Assembly: GCF_910592395.1 (NCBI RefSeq)
Contig: NC_088311.1
Span: 13,830,501-13,894,500, forward strand
From: Lineus longissimus
Taxonomy: Eukaryota > Nemertea > Pilidiophora > Heteronemertea > Lineidae
Direction: 5' to 3'
DNA: 64,000 nt
Positions within the stretch are counted from its first letter, which is position 1. Each line of letters opens with the position of its first letter. Position numbers and translations under genes: made by a program. Shown in pieces: positions 10,770-19,586 of the stretch. A model generated the notes under the pieces. That model was not told the origin of the DNA and did no database searches. It worked only from the letters and a program-made list of their open reading frames with translations.

Positions 10770-10905
10770 GTAATCCTTATGAAAATAACTGAAAGAACAC
10801 AGTTCTTATATAAAAACACAACTTGTTCTCTTCACACCTGGACTCTGAATCATTTTTTTTCTGGAGAAGAACAATGAGATGAGTCAAACCATTCAGATTC
10901 AGCGA
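10770..10905 (-). repeat. Remnant of Gypsy 5' LTR (boundaries uncertain)
   Basis: Upstream of the primer-binding site the minus strand carries TTTTTATATAAGAAC (a TATA-like box near 10815) and ends ATTACA at 10770. This suits the promoter end of an LTR, but the usable length before the neighbouring ORF1-like sequence is short and no second LTR exists to define it. Confidence 0.4.
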
Positions 10906-11040
10906 CCTGAAGCGTGCCTTAGTTTGTTGTGATTTGTTTGTTGTATGTTGTGATATTCAGCAAGCCCATGATTATCCACCAGGTGAATAGCACGTAACTC
11001 TGCAAATTTAAGACAGCCATCACTGTTTACTACTGTCGTT

Positions 11041-11299
11041 ATCCTCCGATCTGCGATCGCGAGGGGTATTGAATTTTGCGCACACCCTCTGGCCAAAGCT
11101 CATCATCAAACAGCCTGCCGAATTGTGACTAGGGCACAGTTAATCGAAAAGATCTGAACTGGGCGGCCTCATGCGACACCATCGCTAGCTTGCGAATCTC
11201 AAAATTGTTTTCTTTGAGATGTGTCTCAAGGTCCTCGGTACGAGTTGAAGGATCGACCCTAAAGATGAACAAATCTCTGTCTGGCTCCGGCGCACCCTT
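11041..11299 (-). pseudogene. C-terminal part of a non-LTR ORF1-like nucleic-acid-binding protein, downstream of the MULE
   Basis: The minus strand from 11299 reads KGAPEPDRDLFIFRVDPSTR and continues to RSFRLTVP, a stop, then RLFDDELWPEGVR. It joins in frame to the segment ending at 13784 once the MULE (11308-13775) and one copy of its 8-bp target duplication are removed. I recognise this kind of domain from ORF1 proteins of invertebrate non-LTR retrotransposons, but cannot name the clade. Stops show that it is dead. Confidence 0.6.
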
Positions 11300-11307
11300 G
11301 AACACAC
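11300..11307. repeat. Left target-site duplication of the MULE (GAACACAC)
   Basis: GAACACAC here and at 13776-13783 flank the element. Each lies exactly 11 bases outside the matching long inverted repeats. Eight bases is within the MULE range. Confidence 0.8.
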
Positions 11308-11318
11308 GGTATCAGGCT

Positions 11319-11476
11319 GTTTCGCTACATTGCCAGTTCGCTACAAGTCGTTTCGCTACATGTGGCGGTCATTTCGCTACATGGTAGGTCGTTTCGCTAC
11401 ATGGGTGGAGTCGTTTCGCTTCATGATGGGTATGGTCGTTTCGCTACATGGAGGACGTTTCGCTACATGGGTGGAG
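11319..11476 (+). repeat. Left TIR of the MULE, eight GTTTCGCTACATG-type motifs
   Basis: GTTTCGCTACAT recurs eight times at 14-24 base spacing, with variants CATTTCGCTAC and CGCTTCATG. The inverted partner is 13607-13764. The motif array probably offers repeated binding sites for the transposase; that is inference. Confidence 0.9.
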
Positions 11477-11767
11477 TCGTTTCGCTACATGGATGTAGTC
11501 ATTATTTTTACTCTATTTTACCCTACTATAATTCCCGGTGGTGACTACAAATTTATTATAGCACAGTTTGCCGGTAAAAAACTTATACGGTTTGATGGTG
11601 CGCAAGGGGTTCTTGTCGTCCTGGCCTGGGTTAGGCCACATAAAAAAAAGAGTTGGTGATCGTCCCCGCCCGCCCCTACGAAAAACGCCCGGCCCTATTT
11701 TATGTTAAAATCCTAAAAAAGTTGGTATAATGTTCTCTGCTATAGGGTCAGAATTGCATGGTTCGAA

Positions 11768-13036
11768 TTGACGTTTCAAATCGTTAACGACGGGACTAAA
11801 CGGTCAAGAAACAAATTGATTGACAGCCACGGTTACACGTACAACGTTATGCGCCGTCGTAATAACAATACTACAACTGATTGGCAATGCACGATCCGGC
11901 CGAAGCATAATCCGTGTCGCGCTATGGTATTGGTGACACAGAAGGGGTACCAATTTATTGTTGGGAAAAATGCGCATAACCATCAAGCACAACCAGGTGC
12001 AGCAGTCGTCTCCAAGATAACCGCGTCCATGAAAGATAAAGCCGCCGAAAACGTGTACAAGTCAGCATCCGCTATTGTGACTGAAGTCCTTCTTGAGCAC
12101 GTGAACTCAGGTCCATGTCCTTCGCTACCGAAAATGAGCTGCTTAACCAGAGCAACTAATCGCTTTCGCCAGAAGAATCGCCCGCAAGATCCCACAGACT
12201 TAGAATTTGAGCTCCAAGAGGACCACGTCGCTGAAAATTTTTTAAAAGCTGACATTAATGTCCGAGATCGCCGGCATTTCATCTTCGCAACAGATGAACA
12301 AATCCACCTCCTGAGTAAAGCAAAGACCTGGTACGCTGATGCCACGTTTAAACTTTGCCGGTCGCCCTTCAAACAGCTTTTCTCTATTAACGCCTTCGTC
12401 AAGAGTGGGGAAGACACTAAACAGTTGCCCCTCGCGTTTGCATTGATGTCCGGCCGAAAGAAGCGCAATTATAAAGCAATCTTGCAAAGGTTGAAGGAGA
12501 TTGTCGGAGAGGTTCGCGTCGATAACATCGTTATTGACTTTGAAAGTGCCATGTGGGGGGCTTTCCGCCGAGTATTTCCAGGCATCAAAATCACAGGATG
12601 TCTGTTTCACTGGACCCAAGCAATTTGGCGGAAAGTCCAAGAACTCGGCTTGCAAACGGCCTACGCGAACGATAAAAGTGCACACGACTACATAAAGAAG
12701 TTAATGGCCCTACCATTCCTTCCCGCCGACAGGATACGCGAGATTTTCGATGTAATGAAAACAAGGGCAACCTCGCAGCCTCTGTCGCAATTGGTGACGT
12801 ACATCGAGAATACGTGGTTCGATAATCCGAACTGGAATGAAACTTCTTGGAGCGTGTACATGTCACCCATACGGACGAACAATGACGTCGAGGGGTGGCA
12901 TAACGCGATAAACAGACGGGCCGGAGGACGCAGCGGACTCCCTTTCTACCAGTTGATCAACCTCTTGAATTCAGAAGCGCAAATTGCGCATCTTCAGGTA
13001 CGGCTGGTTTCTGAGGGCAAGTTGCGCAGAATATAG
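11768..13036 (+). CDS. MULE transposase (FLYWCH zinc finger + DDE), one nonsense codon before the natural C-terminus
   Basis: The open frame covers about 422 codons. Residues about 10-75 form a FLYWCH-type zinc finger (Cys pair, then HNH near 11980). The MULE catalytic domain follows: WYADATFKL (first Asp, near 12335), VIDFESAMWG (second Asp, near 12535), CLFHWTQ (the conserved C..H, near 12600) and NNDVEGWHNA (catalytic Glu, near 12890). All three acidic residues are present. The frame stops at TAG 13034-13036, but the same frame continues open for 41 more codons (RKKYVALQRRIFKAWDDY...) to a TAG at 13157-13159, so this stop is probably a recent mutation. No in-frame ATG precedes the finger; the frame begins at a TTG, so the true start, perhaps after an intron, is unknown. 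It would cut and paste the flanking TIRs. Confidence 0.9.
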   Translation: MTFQIVNDGTKRSRNKLIDSHGYTYNVMRRRNNNTTTDWQCTIRPKHNPCRAMVLVTQKGYQFIVGKNAHNHQAQPGAAVVSKITASMKDKAAENVYKSASAIVTEVLLEHVNSGPCPSLPKMSCLTRATNRFRQKNRPQDPTDLEFELQEDHVAENFLKADINVRDRRHFIFATDEQIHLLSKAKTWYADATFKLCRSPFKQLFSINAFVKSGEDTKQLPLAFALMSGRKKRNYKAILQRLKEIVGEVRVDNIVIDFESAMWGAFRRVFPGIKITGCLFHWTQAIWRKVQELGLQTAYANDKSAHDYIKKLMALPFLPADRIREIFDVMKTRATSQPLSQLVTYIENTWFDNPNWNETSWSVYMSPIRTNNDVEGWHNAINRRAGGRSGLPFYQLINLLNSEAQIAHLQVRLVSEGKLRRI

Positions 13037-13145
13037 CGAAAGAAGTACGTTGCGCTTCAAAGACGTATCTTTAAGGCATGGGACGATTACAGCGACGGGG
13101 AGATAACGACAGAACAGTTGTTGAGAGTTTGTTCGCACTTGAATG

Positions 13146-13605
13146 GACCAGTAACCTCATAGACATCCATTCGCGTTGGCTCGCTCAATTACGTACTTAT
13201 TATTGATTGACAGGGGTCATTCAACCGCACTTCAACGCAGATTTGGAGGCCTTTGCAAGGCCTTCGCGTTGGCTCGCTCAATCGTCTATCCGTGTATACG
13301 TACTTATTATTGATTGACAGGGGTCATTCAAACGCACTTCAACGCAGATTTGGAGGCCTTTGCAAGGCCGTCGCGTTGGCTCGCTCAATCGTCTGTATCC
13401 GTGTATACGTACTTATTATTGATTGACAGGGGTCATTCAAACGCACTTCAACGCAGATTTGGAGGCCTTTGCAAGGCCTTCGCGTTGGCTCGCTCAACCG
13501 TCTGTATCCGTGTATACGTACTTATTATTGATTGACAGGGGTCATTCAAACGCACTCCAACGCAGATTTGGAGGCCTTTGCAAGGCCTTCGCGTTGGCTC
13601 GCTCG
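13146..13605 (+). repeat. Four-copy tandem repeat, about 108-bp unit
   Basis: GATTGACAGGGGTCATTCAA recurs near 13205, 13312, 13421 and 13530, giving periods of 107-109 bases. The array sits between the transposase stop and the right TIR, inside the element. There is no counterpart on the left side. Long frames over it arise from the repetition. Confidence 0.92.
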
Positions 13606-13606
13606 T

Positions 13607-13764
13607 CTCCACCCATGTAGCGAAATGTCCTCCATGTAGCGAAACGACCATACCCATCATGTAGCGAAACGACTCCACCCATGTAGCGAAACGACCTACC
13701 ATGTAGCGAAACGACCGCCACATGTAGCGAAACGACTTGTAGCGAACTGGCAATGTAGCGAAAC
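13607..13764 (-). repeat. Right TIR of the MULE
   Basis: Inverted copy of 11319-11476, same length (158 bases), with the eight motifs in the same spacing. The duplication GAACACAC follows at 13776-13783 after an 11-base non-matching end. Confidence 0.9.
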
Positions 13765-13783
13765 GACAGTAATTCGAACACAC

Positions 13784-14874
13784 AGCTACCCGCTTTCCCG
13801 GTGATCACCTTTTGCCTCGAATTTTCACGTCTACGCAACCGTTTCTGTTCATAACTGGGAAGTTTGAAATCATCATCAGAATCAGCATCCGAACCACTTC
13901 AATTGTCAAGGTATTGATCCCTCAACCTCATGACCCTTGGAGGAAGAAGTGGGGGGTTGGTACGCCGAGAGCCACGCCCTCCTCTGCCACCACGTCCTCT
14001 GCTATCAGCGGCCCTGGATTTGTATAATACTGTTGAACGACATTTCAGCAGAACCCGTATTCATGTCCCATATCGACTCACATTCTGTCACTAATGGTAC
14101 TTTGGATTTGGTCATCACATCTGCACACGTACCTTTCACGTTTTTCAGCGAATCAGCGTATGATTTACCAGTATACTATTCTGCCTTGATATTATCTTTT
14201 AGTTCATTAGTGTCACGAGAACACCTATCTACTGACTCTTGTAACTGACTCATTTTGTTTTCTAAGCTATGCAGCCTATCAGCAAACGAAATGCTGTTGA
14301 GTTCCTCGGGAGGAGACCTAGGGATCTCCCCCAGCCTAGTGGCAGATATCGCAATCCTAGGCATTTCGTTCGATTTATCCAACTTTCTCAGCGCAGAAAT
14401 GATATCGGTTGTATTTGCACCCTCTTCTGATCTCGCTGAAGAGGACTTCCGGACTTGCAACTCACCAATGATACGACACAGGTTGGGTTTCGAGTCCCAA
14501 AGCACATTTTTGGCGTTTCAAATCTGATTTGCAGTATAGTATCCCGTCACAGCTTTCCTGATATCTTTCGTTCCCGTTTGTATACCGAAGAGAATATAAG
14601 CCAGCACTGGGTCATCGATAAACTGACCACACGGGTCCTCAGTATGGTCTGATAGGGCATTTGGTCCATTGTCCCCTGACGAATCGGCACAGCCAGCCAC
14701 CTCCGCCTCGGTTGAACTATTTTGTTTACCAACACCATCTGTCCTCGTCGTTTTAAGGTCAGGGCTCCCCAGGCCATCCTGAGGAGATCTTTGAGCCCCT
14801 TTACACTTGGTACCAATCTGTATCGGGGATTCCAAGAAATGGTCAGTGATTAGGGGCTTAGGGTTAGACGCCAT
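13784..14874 (-). pseudogene. N-terminal part of a non-LTR ORF1-like protein with RGG-rich segment
   Basis: ATG at 14874 starts MASNPKPLITDHFL. The frame runs through FIDDPVLAYILFGIQTGTKD to one TGA at 14520-14518, then on in the same frame with NVLWDSKPNLCRIIGEL and a heptad-like SLENKMSQLQESVDR to a TAA at 14176. Downstream in a shifted frame come an RGRGGRGGRGSRR stretch (near 13985) and an acidic/basic tail reaching the MULE at 13783. Coiled coil plus RGG box suits an RNA-binding ORF1 protein. I recognise homologues in invertebrate genomes only as retroelement-associated proteins of no named function. Two or more stops and a frameshift make it a pseudogene. Confidence 0.65.
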
Positions 14875-15638
14875 TTGAGCGGAACAACCTTTCGGCTATA
14901 GCAATAGCCAATGTACATATGCACACAGCGGCTATATACGAGTCCTTTAGCTCGGAATTTAGACCTCAGTTCTGTAGGAAGCAGGAATCAAACTTGATTC
15001 GATAAGAATGCAGCATAAACTCACGAACTTTACCGCAACTTACAGTCTATTTCATCATATAATTCAGCAGTATCAAGCGAAAAACTTTATCCGCAGAGAA
15101 AATCAAAAACAGCCGCCATTTTACTCACGCGCCCTCTATCATATCTATGGAGTAAAGTATTTTAATGCTAAGAAATGTGTCTTCAATAATAAATTCGCTT
15201 TCTAAGGAATTCAAACTTATGAGGACTACACAGACTGTTCAGGTTGTAAGATTGTTGTCAAATGATTATACTGATTAAATGCAACTATTAAAATGCAACT
15301 ATTAAAACACATATAAAACAAACACAAATATTCTTAAAGGCCATAACTCAAGGTTTTTTGCCATTTTCTGCTGTAAGACGATTTCAAAAGTGTACCTAAC
15401 ACTTTATACAATACAGAAAACCAAATGCAATTAGCTCCATCCATTTTGAAGATATAGCCAATTATGTGTTTGACAACTTGATTACCTAATCAGGCTAGCA
15501 ACTGGCTTGTTAGAGCCAGGCGGCGGGTTCAGCAAAAGTTGTGATGTAGATCAGGTTATCTGTACATGTCATGCAATCATAAAAGCAGGAGGGCCTCAAT
15601 TAATTATGCACACCTGGAAGTAATGTGTTTAATTCACT
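14875..15638. other. No gene seen
   Basis: AT-rich stretch upstream of the ORF1-like start and of the THAP frame. It may contain the 5' untranslated part of the non-LTR element. No supported frame or repeat. Confidence 0.45.
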
Positions 15639-15943
15639 ATGGTGTATTGTGTGGCTCCGAATTGTGTCAAGGATAGCACAAAGAACAATCGAATGACGGA
15701 TGGGACCCATTTTCATGAATTTCCAAAGCCAGTTGAACAGCGAGGAGGAAGCTGTGGATTCGGAAGTGCAAACGTTTGGAGTGTTGGAAGCCTGGGCCTT
15801 CGGCCAAACTTTGCAGTGATCACTTTATCGATACGGATTATCACATGAAGCCGGATATCTGCATCCAACTGAATATTAAATGCCACTTGTTAAAAACAGC
15901 CGTTCCAACCATGTCAATTGCATTTAATGCCCGAGGCTGCTGA
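15639..15943 (+). pseudogene. THAP zinc-finger domain, broken by one frameshift
   Basis: MVYCVAPNCVKDSTK begins at 15639 and reads to HFHEFPKPVEQ; the second half, KLWIRKCKRLECW...KLCSDHFIDTDY, is in the next frame from about 15752 and ends at TGA 15941. Together they give the C2CH THAP pattern: Cys at residues 4 and 9, then C-S-D-H, with the downstream AVPTMS near the usual AVPT motif. THAP domains are DNA-binding zinc fingers of host transcription regulators and of P-element-type transposases. The initiation context is clean. Whether it was a host gene or a transposase N-terminus cannot be told from one domain. A spliced gene with a tiny intron at the break is possible but no good splice sites are visible. 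Confidence 0.75.
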
Positions 15944-16102
15944 GGTCGGTTGTTATACATAATGTGTAGGCCCTATTGGGGCCTGTGATACGGCATAGTG
16001 TCTTCTTGTGTTCCAGCCATAGCAAGGTGACAGCGACACAGGTCACTGTCAATGACAGATTATTGTCATCTGACATCTAGGCCTATCTAACGTTGCATGG
16101 CA

Positions 16103-16474
16103 TTATATCGTCACGTCAAGATGATTGTGCATAATACCGTCACTTTTCAATAGTAGTTCAGCGTCATGACATAACTGGCGATACAACACAGACGAGGCGA
16201 AACAATATTGTGCAACATTAGTCTGTTCAAAAATCATACATGTTATGCATCTGCAACCGTCTATCAATGTCTTCTTTGCTATATCGGCAGGTCTGCCATG
16301 CAAATTGATTAACCACAAATTCTAATCACTTTCATCCGAATGATCACTCTCATTATGATCTAGTAATATTAATGGCTCGAACATGTACGGCTCAACGTTT
16401 AAATATCCTTCTGTATCGACCAAAACATCCTCAAATTCACTGCTCTCACTCTCTGAACTGCATGCGGAAGCCAT
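16103..16474 (-). pseudogene. Acidic, Cys-containing frame resembling P2X7-tail-like proteins
   Basis: ATG at 16474 in a good context (AAGATGG) starts an acidic segment MASACSSESESSEFED, followed by EGYLNVEPYMFEP, then a TAG at 16324-16322. The same frame then stays open to 16103 with DGCRCITCMIFEQ and further Cys residues. The acidic start with a PYMFEP word and a later CIT motif recalls invertebrate proteins annotated as P2X-purinoceptor-7-like (the cytoplasmic ballast domain). This resemblance is from memory and partial. One in-frame stop, no signal peptide. Confidence 0.4.
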
Positions 16475-16818
16475 CTTGCTTTGTTCTGACTGACCTGATC
16501 TACGTCATCAAAAAATCCCTAGCGGCCACATGTGGAACTAATCTAAAGTTGTGTGTGGTGGGAAATTCAAATAGTTTAAAATTGAAAATTGAAATAACTA
16601 AATAATGACTTTATTATTAGAATTTTTTTAATGTCTGGGATCTTGTTTTTTTAACCCTCAACATATTTCATGAGTATCAAGCATGTTTTCAAACCTTGAT
16701 ATATGGCCTTTAACCCGTTATGTCCAACTTTCAACACTTAGTCACTAGTTCAAATGAGTCAACGTTTTACTAATGAGAGGAACTATTAGCGGCGATTGAA
16801 AGCGGTGGAGGAGAGGTT
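16475..16818. other. No gene seen; includes 3' flank of the Gypsy element split by BEL
   Basis: AT-rich. Since the BEL element inserted at 16819-16823 within sequence that continues at 28058, the first bases left of the junction should belong to the 3' region of the minus-strand Gypsy element. I could not recognise an LTR or polypurine tract there. Confidence 0.4.
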
Positions 16819-16823
16819 GCTAG
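16819..16823. repeat. Left target-site duplication of BEL (GCTAG)
   Basis: GCTAG here and at 28053-28057 flank the two LTRs. Five bases is typical of BEL/Pao integration. Confidence 0.85.
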
Positions 16824-17112
16824 TGTAAATCTTTGTGACAATTTTTGGTAGGGTTTGCAGCCGCGAAGACGGCTCCGTCCGGCGCCCCCGGAATTGGTCC
16901 GGTGGCCAGCTGCTGCTGCTGTTGCGAGTGCGTTAGAAGACGGGAGGAAATGCTAAACCCAGAACAAATAACTGTTTTAAACCGTTTTTAAGAGCAAGAA
17001 TGTAAGGTCAGATGTGTCACGAGAGAGATCATTAAATCATTCATTAAAGGTATAACGCGTTAAGAAGTTATTGATGACATTCGAGGCAGCAGCCACCACA
17101 ACTAGATTTTCA
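16824..17112 (+). repeat. BEL 5' LTR (289 bp)
   Basis: Starts TGTAAATCTTTGTG and ends CTAGATTTTCA; nearly identical to 27764-28052. I could not match the bases after 17112 to a tRNA 3' end, so the primer site is unassigned. Confidence 0.93.
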
Positions 17113-17138
17113 GTTTAAAACAATTTGATCTGATCGGC

Positions 17139-18355
17139 TTGCACGCACACACATACATAATGCATTCGATGAGTGAAGCACACGACGGCGCACCGCGGAG
17201 TGGAAGGAGAAATGGTCCCGCTGGAAATGTGTCTTTAGAGGTAGCCGAGGCCCTGCTGCAGTTGGCGGACACCAAGTTACCCAGTGGTGCATCTTCTGGG
17301 GCTAGTAGTAGGCATAACAACAGTTGTAGCAATAGCATAATAGCCACAAGTAGAAGGCCCTGCACTAGCAGTAATAGGTCCTCCAAGTCCAGGCAGAGCC
17401 AGAGGAAGTTGTTGGAGGCCGAGATGGAGAAGATGAGACTCATCGCTGAACAACAGATGGCTGAGGCCCAGATTGAAACTGAGATGGCAAGAAAACAGGT
17501 TCAGATTAATATGGCAATGAGAAGAAGGATGATTGGTATTTGCGCAGAGATGAGCGCCACACTTCAGTCTGTAGACAGAGATCTTGAGGAACGGTTGAGG
17601 GATTTTGAGAATGAGGACTTTCGAAGGATAGAGTCTGCAAAGAAGATACTGGTCACAAGTTGTTAGATGTCCTTGAGTCCCACAAGCAGAATGGTAGGGT
17701 TGATGTTGCCAGGGACCGAGATGCCATGCCTGGGCCTAATGCTTTGCTGTCCAGTTGGGGTGATGCTGCCTGAGAGGGTCCAGTCGCTGTCGACAACAGA
17801 TCTGTTCATCAAGATATGGGTGATAAGTCGAAACCGGATGATTTCTGCGCTGATGCTGAAGTTAGGAAGTACGCTACCCAGGATAGAAATGAAATTGGTA
17901 ATGGCAGTCCAACAGGGATAGAGTCTGCTGAAGCCCAACAGAAGAACACTGAATCAGCTGATATGGGTGTGAAACCTTGGCTGCCACGTTTCGATACTCA
18001 CAGTGAAGATGTTCGAGATAGCACCAGCACAAGCGGATACATGCATGCATGTACATGGCTTGCAAGGGATAAAGAAAGGCAGACACACAGTGGATCAGCA
18101 GATAGAGTCCAGCCCTGGTTATCACATTTCCACACACAAGATGCTGCTCAAGAGACCAGATCAATGATGGTGCACACTCATGATATAGGTCAAGAGGTGG
18201 AATTTCAGCGGCAAACTAAGTCAGAGGATAAGGGTGCGAAACCAGAGCTGACACATTATTCCACAAAGAGTCTTGATGTGAAGCGAGGTAGCCATGCCAT
18301 GATCCCAAGTCATAATGATCACACTGCTAGTATCAATAGTCATAGGGGAGGTTAA
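17139..18355 (+). pseudogene. BEL gag, N-terminal part
   Basis: The first frame (17139-17666) has a Ser/Asn-rich linker and then a long charged helix (KLLEAEMEKMRLIAEQQMAE) that looks like a coiled coil. It closes with a stop at 17664; from 17816 to 18355 another frame carries Asp/His/Gln-rich sequence with repeated KPWLPRF- and QPWLSHF-type phrases. The likely start within the first frame is the Met at 17160 (MHSMSEAHDG) or 17139. Position between LTR and DUF1759 domain identifies it as gag. It would form part of the particle. Confidence 0.75.
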
Positions 18356-18449
18356 CCAGTTGACACCTCCTGTAAACCTTGGTGGGAAACCAAGCAAAGC
18401 CAAGCTACCAGGGCATCTTGATAGCAAAAGTTGTTAAATCCTACCCCTG

Positions 18450-19586
18450 AATGTTGATGCGAGACCATTTCAACCAAAGCCTGATGAGATTCAAGTTGGT
18501 CAGAGCCGAGATGTAAAGCATGTCAGCAGAGAGGGCAGAGGGTACATCTTTCAAGATCAACAGATGAAAGCTGATCAACATCCTAGTTCAACAGGTCATC
18601 GTCACGCTGAAGACAGGGGATACAGCTTTCAAGGTCAACAGATGAAAGCTGATCAACATCCTAGTTCAACAGGTCATCGTCACGCTGAAGACAGGGGATA
18701 CAGCTTTCAAGGTCAACAGATGAAAGCTGATCAACATCCTAGTTCAACAGGTCATCGTCACGCTGAAGACAGGGGATACAGCTTTCAAGGTCAACAGATG
18801 AAAGCTGATCAACATCCTAGTTCAACAGGTCATCGTCACGCTGAAGACAGGGGATACAGCTTTCAAGGTCAACATATGAAAGCTGATCAACATCCTAGTT
18901 CAACAGGTCATCGTCACGCTGAAGACAGGGGATACAGCTTTCAACGTCAACAGATGAAAGCTGATCAACATCCTTGTTCAACAGGTCATCGTCACGCTGA
19001 AGACAGGGGATACAGCTTTCAAGGTCAACATATGAAAGCTGATCAACATCCTAGTTCAACAGGTCATTGTCACGCTGAAGATATGAATGGGTACAGCTTT
19101 CAAGGTCAAGGTCAAACAGATCCTAGAGATGCCTTCTTGCCCATAGTCGACCATCTGCAAGCACTCCAGACACTGCTAGAGCTCCCAAGGCCCGAGCTAA
19201 AAGGGTTCTCTGGAGACCCGCTTGATTATCCACGATTCACAACAGCATTTAGACAGAACATCGAATCCAGAACCCGTGATCCAGGAGAGTTATACCAGAA
19301 TCTTGGGAAATACTGCAGTGGAAAGGCCAGCGAAGTCATATTGAAATATGATATGCTAGCGACAGATGAGGCCTACAGCCAAGCTAAGCGAGAACTGTAT
19401 CTAAATTTCGGACAGCCTCATCTCATCACGATGGAGTTTCACAGGAAACTGAAGACCCAGGGTGACGTCAAGGCTGGCGACAGGAATGCGATGCGAAAAT
19501 ATGCAGATCTTCTGGAGACCACAGAGTTGTCTCTACGTAGTGTTAACAAGGAAAAGTCACTAGATCATCCAGAAGTATTAAGGTAG
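18450..19586 (+). pseudogene. BEL gag central part: 26-residue repeats and DUF1759-like domain
   Basis: The frame is open from about 18450. From 18564 it encodes seven tandem 26-residue repeats (MKADQHPSSTGHRHAEDRG...). The DUF1759-like gag domain of Pao elements follows: LPRPELKGFSGDPLDYPRF, then SRTRDPGELYQNLGKYCSG and AMRKYADLLETTELSL. The frame ends at 19584-19586 (TAG), where foreign sequence interrupts; the same domain resumes at about 21976 (WLRKAAKIREEYGEV). DUF1759 is the capsid-like region of BEL/Pao gag. Confidence 0.85.
18564..19112 (+). repeat. In-frame coding tandem repeat, 78-bp unit, seven copies
   Basis: Units start at 18564, 18642, 18720, 18798, 18876, 18954 and 19032. Each encodes 26 residues with His, Gln and Asp/Glu. 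Copies are nearly identical; the last has three extra bases (Asn-Gly). Because 78 is a multiple of three, copy-number change keeps the frame. Confidence 0.97.

Larger units (their letters stand above)
11308..13775 (+). mobile_element. MULE-type DNA transposon with long motif-built TIRs
   Basis: The element is 2468 bp long, bounded by 8-bp GAACACAC duplications. It has 158-bp terminal inverted repeats (11319-11476 and 13607-13764) that differ at about three positions by eye. It carries one MULE transposase gene and a four-copy tandem repeat before the right TIR. Removing it, with one duplication copy, restores an open frame in the surrounding ORF1-like gene, which confirms the boundaries. The 11 bases at each extreme end are not complementary to each other, which is odd for a TIR. 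High TIR identity and a nearly intact transposase suggest one of the younger insertions here. Confidence 0.9.

Noticed and set aside
10836-10855. CTGGACTCTGAATCA resembling a tRNA-Gln anticodon arm next to the primer-binding site
   Set aside because: It is not collinear with a tRNA (it lies beyond the 3' end) and cannot fold with its surroundings; likely coincidence.
13314-13838. Frames across the MULE tandem repeat and right TIR on both strands
   Set aside because: They arise from tandem repetition and are shadows of the motif arrays.
18564-19112. CRISPR-like array
   Set aside because: The repeats are contiguous, without spacers, in frame, and part of BEL gag in a eukaryotic genome. The other arrays also lack unique spacers.
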